From contig CM047425.1 of NCBI GenBank assembly GCA_026168455.1, positions 2,516,001 through 2,580,000 of the forward strand: 64,000 bases of DNA. The letters are read 5' to 3'. Shown here piece by piece: positions 13,301 through 25,300 of this stretch. The notes beneath the pieces are model-generated. The model worked only from the letters and a program-made list of their open reading frames with translations. It did no database searches and was not told the origin of the DNA. Within the stretch, counting starts at the first letter, position 1; every line of letters begins with the position of its first letter. The position numbers and the translations under genes were made by a program. This stretch comes from Theocolax elegans. Taxonomy: Eukaryota; Arthropoda; Insecta; Hymenoptera; Cerocephalidae.

Positions 13301-16300
13301 GCTCTAATTAACCAAGACTCACCCGATTGTGTCCCCGATGTTGGTATAAATAGCGCAACGGAGGTAAAAAATATGGTAGCTAATTAAGGGCGATAAGTGA
13401 AAGTTACGAAAAGTTATAATTTTTTTTTCAGGCTTATTACAACTCTTTGAAGTAAATATAATTTTTTTCTACACATATATGTATGTGTGTATGTCTACGA
13501 TTTTATCATGCTAATAGAGCACGGCTTGTATTTTCTAGGGTGATTTTTTTTTATTACGTTTCCGGTAGTTTTCCTGGTTGAATTGCTGTTTGGTAATTGC
13601 TTAACTTTTTTTCTTTCGAACGAGCGCGCATGTATATAAACACGTGGCCTAAAGGGAAACAATCACAAAAGAAGGAGAGAGATAAAAAATATATTTAGAA
13701 TTATTACATTATTGATTATAGTAATGTATAAGTGACTGGCGAAATTCGTCATTATTTTTTTTATAAAAATCTGTAATTTATATTGAGATTTTTTTACTTT
13801 ATATATTTTTAATATAATTTTATTTTTTAATTCATCTCTGTAGAGCATAATTAAATAAATTCATGTTATTTGAAAAATCATGAAACGATTTTAATCGAGT
13901 TATCATAAATTAAGATTCAAAGAAATGCATATCTAGAAGGATTAAAATTTATTTCAATGAAATAAACATTAATTTCAATTAAAACTCTTGAACAAATAAT
14001 TGATTAGTGACAACCGATCGATCTAAAAATAAAATTCTTCAAAATTCAAATGTAAATAAATATTTAAGATATAAAATATAAAATTCTCAAATCGATGAAT
14101 TCTTCTAATAAATGAACCTTAACAACGTTTATCCAGTCACTGCTCTACATTGTGAAAATGAAAAATAAATTAAAAAAAAATTAAACATTAAATTTTCCTT
14201 TTTATTTTTAATTGCCACGGCTCGTACATATCATTATCTAAAGTAGCAAAAAAATAGGAACGATGAAAAATCTTTGGATCAAGGATTTATCCGGCGGTTA
14301 AAAATAAACCTCGCAATTTATAATAAGTATTTTAAAAATAGTGTCCTCGGCGTACGTTAAACATCTTTTTTTGTTTATGTTCGTAAAAAAAAAAGAAATT
14401 ACCGATATGGAAAATATTTTTAAATTTTATGTAAACCAAATTTTGCAAAATCTACGTATACCTATATAAATGAAAATATTTTAGAATTAGTAAAAAAAAA
14501 TACTCGAAAGACACAACGTAACAACAACAACAACAAGAACAAAAAGTTTTCTTGGCGTTTTCTTTAGCTTGTCGTCCGATACGCGACACACGGATAAAAT
14601 TAAGGTCTCTCGCACGAGATGCGACGCGCAAGTAATGCCCTTTAGATGCGCAAACGAGCGAGACACCTTACGTTCAGACACGCGTGTTCAGTCGCGTTTA
14701 CATAATTTTTCAGACTCGGTTTAACCGATAAAAATATTATCATCTCACTTTCTTCCAGTTTTATTCTTTCTTATTTGTATCATATTTTATTCATTCGATT
14801 CTACGGAATACCCGTTTGATTTCTGTTTTTTAAGAAATCGACGAAAAATCGTAGGGTATGTACGTTGATGTTTTTATTTTTTTCAAGTAAAGTAATCTCT
14901 GACCTAGATATGGAATAAAAATATTGATTTTTATTATTTTTTTTTTAATACAAAAAACATACGCGGTACATTCACAGCGTATGAAATAAATATATATATC
15001 ATGCTTCGTTGCTTTTATTGTATTTTAATAGTAAAAAACGGAAACGTATAGAATGTGTACACGAAGAAAATTTGAGCACAAATATTCAGGGTCTGTATAT
15101 GGGCAGGTAACTGTCAAACGATGAAACTTTATTAGATATAAGCAATATAAATTTTAGAGTGAAGGATGACATTTTTTAATCATAAATTCAATCGTTCGCT
15201 ATAAAGGTTTAAGATAAATTATTACGGGCTTTGCGAACTATTCCCAATATGCTTTAATTAAAAAGTCTTACTCTTCGCCCACTGTGGTTGGTGGAAGTCC
15301 CAGAGTAGCCTTTTCAAAAAATATAAAATTCAAACAAAATAAAAATTAGTAAAAGGCGTTTGTACCAGAGCTCTCTAGCTTGGTCTCATCAGTAAGGAGC
15401 TAGAGGCCTTCCTTACAATGACATTTTTTATTAGCGTAGAATATTTTTTGGAAATTCAAGATAGTGAAAATTTTACACGGCATTAGGATTCCTCCATCGC
15501 ATCATTGTTCTAAGATATCCTAACCTAAAAGTCAGAATTTTTGAAATTATAAAAATAATTTTTCATTCTCAGAAATATATCCAGATTCGCTATCCAATTT
15601 TTTTTAATTTTGATATTGATGTTGTGAAATCGATAATGTATCAAAATTCATTCGATGATATATCCGAGAAAAGAAAAATTATTTTTCAATTAAAAAAGGA
15701 CTTTTTGCAAGATTAAGGGTTATTTTAGATGGTTCGTTTTCAGAAGATAAATTTTCTTTCGTTGATTAAGTTAAAATTTAAATTACTTAAGAATTCATAT
15801 TTTTCAATTATAATACATTATTAAAACTTAATTATTTCGGTCTTTCTGACCATTAACTATAAAAGAAATAAAATATTAATAATAAGAAATATTAATAATA
15901 AAACATTAAAAAGATTGAGCCAGATTAATATTCGAATTCTGAAAATTTTTTTCCTAATAATTAAAATTTTATTATTTTTTATAGTTAATGGATTGTAAGA
16001 CTGAAATAATTATGTTTTAATTTATTTACTATTGAACAGTTGACATAAGAATTAATTATCGTACATTGTTTTATTTCAACATTATTACTTTCAACAATAC
16101 ACAATGAATATGTAATTTACCATTATTATTACAGTCTAAACACGTGGCATACTTTTATACTATCAAAGTAACCTAAATAGTAAATATTAATTGTTATTTT
16201 AAGTATATGGGTTAACTTAATTTCTAGTAGAAATTCTGATGAAATATATACCGACATTATAACGAAATTATATTTTTGGTTAACCTCAACATTCTTAAAT

Positions 16301-19300
16301 TTTTACGCAGGATATATCATATACTAAAATTGTCTCCTAAGATAAATAAAATAATTGATTTTCCTATAGTTATTTCGGATCAGTAAAGTATAGTAATTTT
16401 TAGTTTTGTAAATCTCTTTCATTAATCTGTTTAATATAATTTAATTGTAGTAGGTAATGGTAACATTTACAGAGAATTTTTATATTTATAAATTAATTAA
16501 ATTAAATTATATTAGTAAATGTATATTTATACATTTATATTTTTACGGATATGGTATATGTTAACATTTTTATATTAGTATTTTTCTCTTTTATTTTAAA
16601 AAATTCATGTAAATTAATGAACCAATAATCTTTAATTCGATTAAACACTTTTTTTTCGATGTGTTAGACACAAAATGCTAGAGTCGCTGCTTTGGTCGAG
16701 TGCGGCTTGATACTCCCCTTTTTTCGGCTTTTCGCAACTGAAAACCGAGCTTTTGTCTCGTGACCGTCTTGACATAGTTGTCGAGACTGTGCGTTGAAAG
16801 GGTATTAGGGTTGATAATCTCTTTGAAGATTGATCGTCATGTTCATTGATCGGATGTATGCTTTTATTAAATTTACCGATCGTATAGGATTCAATTATTT
16901 GATAGAGCTTTCGAAAGCTTTTTTCTTCTTACCTCTGAAGGATGTCAGTTCGGAGGAAATTACTAACAAATAAAACGATATTAAAAAATTTAAGGTTATA
17001 CCTTTGAATTGTTAATTGTGCATTAAGAATTTAAAGTGAAAGTTGTATTTAAAATTTAATGCGTTTCGTTGAAAAAGAAATTTTTTTTTGATCTTTCAAC
17101 ACTCGCTTGATTTATTCGTAAAAATAAAAATTTCATGGCGCGACCTCTTTCTTATAAAAAGGAATCTTAATGTTGGCATCTTAATTAAGAAATAAGAAAT
17201 TACACTGAGATAAAGAGATGTGACAGTAATTTTAAATTGTAATAGAAAGGCTCGCAAAAAATTTTTTTTAATTACATTTTAATTTTTTTTATAGTGAATG
17301 TTAATGCGATTTGTAGTGATTTACATGAAAAAAATGGTGAAATTGTTGGATAATAAAAATTTATATTGTACGGTTTTTTCGTGTGACTTGTATTACAATA
17401 TTTATCAATAACAAAGTGTCATTTAAAATATTGATTTAATAAATAAAGTGTTCAATTGAATTTATTAATTTTAAAAGAATTTACATACATTATGATAGAA
17501 ATCCAAATAAAAAAATGTCTAACGCAATTTGATTGAATAAAAATTACGTAAAAAAACATAACACTTAAGCCAAATTACGTGTGCTTATGCTGAAATTATC
17601 GAAATAATTAATCTAAAATTAATGAATAATAAATAATGACTTTTCGTTGGTAACAAGTGCAATTAAAAATGATTCATCTGTAAAAATGGTTGAAAAACTG
17701 TTTAAGTGATCTTCAAAGCAGATAGAAAAGCGTTACAGAGATTTTATTAAAAACAACGAGGCTTATTTTTAATAACAAATTGACAACCATACTTACTTTT
17801 ATACATCACGTTTCTTTAAGGACATGTCGGACCCAAATTACAGAAATCTACCCATTCCAACCAACAAGTTTTGTTCAAAATAAGTAACTTAAAAATCTGA
17901 AAAATTTCACCAAGAGAGTTTGAAACATTATGGAAGACTTAACAGTACGGTTTTAAACAAAAAAGAATTTTTTCAATTATAATTGAGTAAGCAATGTTAT
18001 GTCGAGTTCTGGTCTGACCGTTATCAAGACAAGACGTGTTTACTCACAGCTCTGTACACAAGGCCGCGAGTTAATAGTGTCCTGTGTCCTGTGACAGTGT
18101 TTACTTAACTGAATAATTGTAAATTAACTAACCATCAAATAGAATCTCATTAAAGTGGACAGTTTTAATTTAATTATCGGTGCACCTGAGTGCAGCCGAT
18201 AAATGGCTTCACAAGGGGGATCCCTCCCCCTGGGGAGCCATCAACCTCACCGAATAAAATCAACAGCCAAATAACTAACAGCTACGTCGAGGCAACAGCA
18301 ACTGAATATTTCCCTCAAGATGATCAAGCCATCATACTGGATTCAATAGACAATTTCACTATCGATGATTATGTAAGTCAAATGCTAAAATTAACTAACC
18401 GTGAAAATTTAAAAGCCATCTCAAGAATCACAAATAACCGAGTTTGCATCTACCTTTCATAAAAAAAACTAGCGGACGAGCTAATAAATGAAAACAAAAC
18501 AATACAACTAGGCAACTCAATTCTCCGATTCAGGCCGCTAATATCACGTTCTAAAAGAATCATCTTATCAAACGTCAGACCATCAATTCCCCACACAGTA
18601 CTCGAAAAAACCTTACAATCCTTTCATGTAAAACTAGAATCCAGAGTTTCCTTTATCAGAGCTGGAGTAACTATACAAGGAACTCACATATGGTTTGCTT
18701 CCGTAGACAAGTTTACGTCCACCCCGACAGCATAGATAAAATCCCGGAATCATTCACACTTGAATATTCAAATTACCCAATTTCGAATCTTTGCCTCAGG
18801 CTGACACGCTAACTTTGCTTTATTTGCAAAGAGGTAGGTCACACCTCTAAACAATGTCAACAGAATTTAAACATTCAATCCAGTCAACAATCTAGTATCG
18901 AAAATGACAAATTACAATCAACAAGTTACCTTATGGAATTTCCCGTTCTCAAAACCCAACAAAACAAAAAATCTCAATCTCAGACCAATACCCCATCTAA
19001 CGATAACTTGGATAATCAAACTGAAACTCGATCTCCAAAAGTAATACCATCTGAAGTAAACAATCAAAAGACCAATACTCAAATTACCGATCGAGAAAAC
19101 ACCAAAGAAGAGACAATGGAAATAATAAATTTCTCTAGCAATAACAAACAAAAATTTAAAAGACCCTTGTCTCTTGAATCCAATTCAATATCGTCCATAG
19201 GAAACTATTCCAACCTCTCTGGATCCGAATCAAGCTTAGCGTCTCTAGGTGATCCAACAACTGCTAAAAACAAAAATGAATCCTTCAACAAAAAAATAAT

Positions 19301-22300
19301 ACTTTCCAAAAAGAAAAATAAGATACGAGATAACACCGAAAAATCACCATCAAAAACTCTAGACCCTTTAGATTCAATTGAAAAATTATTCCATGAACAA
19401 CCGTCACAATTCCCCATAGATTACACCACATTCAGAAGTTTTTTAGATGTTGCATCTTTAAAAAACTTTGAACCTTCTATGACAAAAGATTATTGTTCTA
19501 ATATTACAGAAATTCCAATTATGATGAGGAAAATTTATACTCACCTCCAATCACAAGGACTTAAATCTAAATTCACGAAAATCGTTAATAAAATAGAAAA
19601 CTCAATTGACAATCACATGGAGAGTCCCCAATCAGAATATTAAGATACCAAGAAACAAATAAAAATCTGATACAACTATACTCTTACTCATATGGCTATT
19701 AATATAATTCAATGGAATCTAAATGGGTTTTATAAAAGATTACCGAATCTCCAACAATTAATATCCGAACGAAACCCCAAAATCCTATGCCTACAAGAAA
19801 CCCACTTCAAAGATAATAATGGTCACAAAATAAAAAATCACAACCACTTTTTCAAAAATAGAATATCCGATCAGGCCAGCGGAGGTGTTGCTACCTTTAT
19901 TCATAAAGAAATCTACTCCGTTCAACTAAAAATCGACACTCCACTAGAAGCAATTGCAACAGAAGTCTACCTCCCATACAAAATCACAATATGCAATATT
20001 TACTTACCAAACAGCCAACCATTAAATCTTACAGATCTTAAAAACTTAGAATCTCAATTAACCAAACCGTATCTCATAATTGGTGACTTCAATGCACATA
20101 ATGTAAATTGGGGATCCAAATCAACGGACAAAAGAGGGAAAACCATAGATAAATTTATTGAAGACTCAAATTTAATTCTGCTAAACAACAAACAACAAAC
20201 ACACTTCAACTCATCTAACAGTACAGAAAGCGCTATAGATCTAGTGTTAATTCACCCCTCAATAGCTGACAAGATCAGCATGACTGTAGCCGAAGACCTC
20301 TATGATAGTGATCATTACCCGATCCTACTTAATACCGGTTCTTTATTAAGCAACATTAACCCTTCACCTCCCCCTGTATATAGGAACTACAACAAAGCTA
20401 ACTGGAAGATATATAAAGAAGAAATAGAAAAACGCATAGAAAAACTAACCAAACCTAATCAAAAAAACGATAAAGATATAGACTATATTCTAGAACAATT
20501 CAATAAGCTAATTACAAGCGCTGCTGACACCGCTGTCCCTAACAAAAAAATAAACACTCAAAAAAATCAGGTGCCTTGGTGGAATGATTCTTGTCAACAA
20601 GCCCTTAAAGAGTCTAAACATGCGTTTAACAGATACAAGAAACATAATACTATATTAAATAAAATACAGCACAACAAAAAAAAGCCATCCTTAGAAGAAC
20701 TCTAAAAGAAACAAAAAAAAATTTTTGGCTCCAATTTGTAAGCTCATTAAATGTACATACACCATCCTCTATAATTTGGCAAAAAACAAATAGAATCCAA
20801 GGTAACAAAAGCAAAACAAAAATCCCAGCACTAAAAAAACAAAATGAAATCATTACAAACTCTTATGATATAGCGAACTTTTTAGCCGATACATTTGCAA
20901 AAAACTCCAGTAATGAAAATTATGACCAGGAATTCCTAAACATTAAAAATAAACAAAACATCAATCAAGACACAGAAGAAGTGGATCAAGAACATCTAGA
21001 TGACACAATAAACCTACCTATCACAATGGAAGAAATTCTACAAACACTCTCACACTGTAAAAACAGCAGCCCTGGACCAGACTTAATACCTAACATCCTT
21101 CTACAAAACCTCCCTACCTCTGGTTTAGAATATCTTCTAAACCTTCTAAATACTATATGGGAAGAAGAACGTTTCCCTTTACAATGGAAAAATGCGATTA
21201 TTATACCTATACCCAAACCCGGAAAAGATAATTCATCACCCAAAAACTACAGACCTATTTCCCTTACGAACAACTTATGCAAACTCCTGGAAAAAATATT
21301 AAACAGAAGAATAAAACCATTTCTAGAATCAAAAGGATTTTTTGTCTCTCAGCAAAGTGGTTTCCGACAGGACAGATATACCTATGACCACCTAATTACA
21401 CTAGAAAAAGCGATAATTGAGGCTTTTCATAAAAAGCTTCATCTTATTGCTATTAGCTTAGATATCGAAAAAGCTTTCGAAATGGTCTGTAGAAATAGGA
21501 TTATAGAAATAACCAAAAAGGCCTCAATACATGGACATATGCTTAAATTTATTATCAATTTCTTAAAAGAAAGATTCATTCAAGTCAAAACTGATAATGT
21601 CTTATCCGAAAAAAAAATTCTAGAGAATGGAGTACCGCAAGGTTCTGTATTAAGCGTAACCTTGTTTCTCATAGTGATAAATGACATAGTTAATTCTATT
21701 CAAACCCCTGTTAAATGTTGCTTATTCGCTGATGATGTCACACTTTACTACCAAGGAAAAAACCTCATTATATCCCAAAAAATACTACAAAAAACGCTCA
21801 ACCGCTTACACCAATGGTCTCTATCTTCTGGCTTCAAGTTTTTCAGCTCAAAATCTCAATTCATCATTTTTAGCAAACAAAATATTACAAACAATATTAA
21901 ATTAATAATCAACGACCAACCAATCGAAGAAACTAAACAAATTAAAATTCTTGGCTTGATCCTTGATACTAAATTAAACTGGAAACCTCACATCACGGAC
22001 CTCAAAATAAAAACCCTCCAAAGACTAAATATAATAAAAACTATAGCTGCAAAAAACTGGGGGGCAGATAAATTAACTCTACTAAACACAGTAAAAGCCA
22101 TAATTCTATCTAAAATCAACTACGCCAGCATTTTATATGACTCATCCAAAATGACATCTATACTAGAACCAATTTACAACAAAGCCCTCAAAATTTCCTT
22201 AGGAGCATTTCATACGAGTCCTACCTCCAGTTTATTAGCAGAATTAGACATGCCTCCATTAAAATATCAAAGAATGAAATTAATATGTAATTACGCTTGC

Positions 22301-25300
22301 AAGCTCGCATCATTGCCTCAAAATCCGATAACAGAATTAATTCTCATCAATAGTGAAATATATAATCAAGATATTAACAAAAACATACCTAAAAATTATT
22401 CTCAAAGACTAGAAGACATCTTACTAAAATTAGATAAATCTATTCCTAATATAATAACCAAACCACCACCTAATATCCCAGTAGCAGTAATAAACTATAT
22501 CAAAATTTACAATATTAACACAACTGAACTAAACCCTCATAACAAAACTGAAATTTTCATCGCTGGAGCCGATAAAGAAGGAAAATCAGGTATAGCAATT
22601 TTCTATAACAACGACAGCTACAAATTCCCTATTGAACATTCACAAAGCAATATCAGCCTTCAAGCTCAAGCTACCCTTAAGGCACTTGAAATCATCAGTT
22701 TTCAGAACAAAGAGAATTTATAATATATATTAGTTCAAAAGCCTTATTAAAGGAAGTACACAACACCTTTACAAAAACTGCTATATTCTAAATATCCAAC
22801 ATTTAATGTTAAACCTACATTCAAAAAAAAATATTATTTTATCCTTCCCGACTGACTCCGTAGTGAATAAAGCTCATACTGTATATAAATTCGCATTAGA
22901 GGCAACCAACCTAACACCTACAGGAAACGAAACACAAACAACTAATGAAAAAGCTCAATCAATCCTCAAAAACTCCTTGAACGACTTGTGGAACTCTGAA
23001 TGGATAAATCACACTAAAAAAACCTTTTTACACACTATAAGAGAAAACACCTTCTTCAAGATAAACACCAACAAATTTACACGTCAAGAACAAATAATTA
23101 TATCAAGAATCAGAATAGGACACACAAAGCTTACACACGAATACCTCTTAAAAAAAGAATCCTATCCCTCATGCTCCACCTGCAAAGTACCGCTTAACAT
23201 TCAACACATCCTCTTGCAATGCAACAAGTTCAACCATCAAAGATCGAATTTCAAAGTACCTCAAGATTTATCAACGATTTTAAGCTCTACAAAAAACCTC
23301 AAGAAAACATTGGACTACTTGAAATCTACCAACTTAATCAAATGTATCTAACATCTAACATATTCATTAAATTGTATCAAAATTGTATCAACCTATGTAT
23401 AAATTAATGTAATATTTGTAATGATAAGGTAGTCGCTAATGGCTTATTGCTGATGCGACATTAAATAAATTAATAAAAAAAAAAATGTTATGTCGGTAAT
23501 TTTCAATCGCAAAAAATAACAATATTTCCAGCCCAAAAATCATGTTAAAATTCTTAACTAAAAATTAAAATCACATATACTGATTAAACAAGCCCAAGGG
23601 CCATACGGTGTTCGATTTTTGTAAGTTGATCTCCATTACATTGAAAAAGTTAATAAAATTGATATTTTTGAATCTAATTCACTTAGAGACATGTTAGATT
23701 TAAAAAATGGTCACTTTTTATATTATTTTATGAATAAAGAATGATTTTTTGAGAAAATCTTGAACGCAGGATGTTTTAAACAATATATCCAAAATTTTTT
23801 AATTTTTTATATTGATAATGTTTAATTAGGATGTATTTCGGTTGAAAGTTTATGCCTTTTTTGATTAATAATTATCGACCAAAAATTTTGTATTCAATAT
23901 TATTAAATAAATTCTTTTATCTTAAAAAATTGAAACGTCAGGCCTTCCCTTGTGTTTTAGATTACTATTCCGATTTTTAATTCAATATTTTAGATATATA
24001 ATTTTTACGTTGACAGATGCAGATCCCTGTAATTTGAACCTCACTAATTAATTGTCTATAATTAATAAAAAGTGTCTATATATAAATACGTACGAATTAC
24101 AATACGATGTAAATGACTATTGTGATTTTACTGGTTTAATAAATAAAAGAAAATAAATAAATATTTTTTGTCCGGTCATCAAACCTCTTTGCACGCATCA
24201 CATTGTATACACACAAAAAAGGGTGAAAACATTACACTGAAAATAATATATTTTTAGTTCTGTAATCAAACGGATTCTTCTATAATCGAGCGGGATGTTC
24301 TTTTTGCAAAAAATGAGATAGTACAACTCAAAAAGATCAACACTAAAATCAATCAGATTCCTCTTGATTCTAAAGATGTCACATTGAACTAACCAGATTT
24401 TCTTGAGGCATATTTAACATGAAATTCCGCTTAGATAAAAAATCTGTTTTTTTTTTCAGTATATATAACCCATGACAGTCCGCGAATTGCCTGGAAAAAA
24501 AAAATATTTATTAACATTATATGCACGGTCATTTATATATATATTCAACCGGATTATAAAGTCAAAAATCGTGCTGACTAGTCGTATATTGCCAAATATA
24601 TATACATATATAAATACGGTCGAATTCTCACGCGGATTCTTAATATAATACGAGCTTTTAGGGCCAGTGTTGAATAGGGATTTTCTCGGATGATTGATAA
24701 CGCGTTTGGCATGGAAATTTTCATTTCTTCTTTTTTTTTTCTTCTCTTCACTTGCTCTTATTAGGGAAATGAGATTTTCAACTCGTGTTTTATTCATCGT
24801 TCGTTTATAATGCTGATTTAAATGTTTTAAGAGTAGCTTACCTCCTTACTCTCCAGGATGTTATTAATTTTAATTGTTCGGCTTTAGTCAAATTGAATAT
24901 TGTTTACCTCAAGGGGCCGTTTCCCCCCGATTTTATCGTTCATTCGATACGATGAATTATTCATTTTTTGTATACACATACAGAGTGTACACACGGTTCA
25001 TCGAATTATCAACGTTTCTTTTTTTTTTCATGTTGATATACGCTTTATTTTCGTTTTACAAAATTATATTAATTTTTTTTACATCGGAAGAAATATTTAG
25101 ATTGGGGGCCACGGTTATTTCACGCGAAACCTTGATTCCCTTTTTTTTTTAATGAACGTTGAGCGTTACGCCGATTGGTCATTGTTCGTTTTCTTAATTA
25201 TGCCATTGTGACCAAAAAATATATATAATAATAATAATCTCGCGTACGAGCGGAATCTAGGCGTTCTGTATAAAAACGTCCTTTCAATTCGTCGACCGTC

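Larger units (their letters stand above)
18005..23483 (+). mobile_element. I/Jockey-group non-LTR retrotransposon (LINE), full length but inactivated
   Basis: 5479 bp, starting AGTTCTGGTCTGACC and ending in an A-rich tail after TTAAATAAATTAAT, flanked by a perfect 12-bp target-site duplication. Order: 5' UTR (18005-18189), gag-like ORF1 with CCHC zinc knuckle (about 18190-19643), a 48-nt gap, then ORF2 (19692-23351) with apurinic-type endonuclease, reverse transcriptase, a degenerate RNase H and a C-terminal CCHC-like finger. Composition is A-rich on the sense strand, with C used more than G, unlike the host exons. It lies in the same direction as the elongase. Several stops and frameshifts (18460, about 18700, 18810, about 20690, about 22722) mean it cannot make either full protein. 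The perfect TSD and intact 5' end suggest a fairly recent insertion. The RNase H remnant favours the I/Nimb side of the group over classical Jockey, which lacks that domain. Confidence 0.93.
17815..23681 (-). mobile_element. TTAA-ended MITE family A, copy 3 (reverse), split by a LINE
   Basis: The left half, 17815-17992, begins TTAAGGACATGTCGGACCCA and continues AAATTACAGAAATCT, the complement of the family 3' end. The right half resumes at 23496 with GTAATTTTCAATCGC and reaches a block resembling the complement of GGCCCTTAG near 23600. The LINE at 18005-23483 plus its target duplication separates the halves exactly at the family's AATTACCGAC block, so the MITE was there first. Confidence 0.7.

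Noticed and set aside
18918..21243. Minus-strand frames opposite the LINE
   Set aside because: Shadows of the sense LINE ORFs; A-rich sense coding gives Phe/Leu-rich antisense frames.
24456..25152. Open frames of 66-113 codons near 24.5-25.1 kb
   Set aside because: Phe/Tyr/Ile/Lys-rich as expected from AT-rich DNA; no family features.
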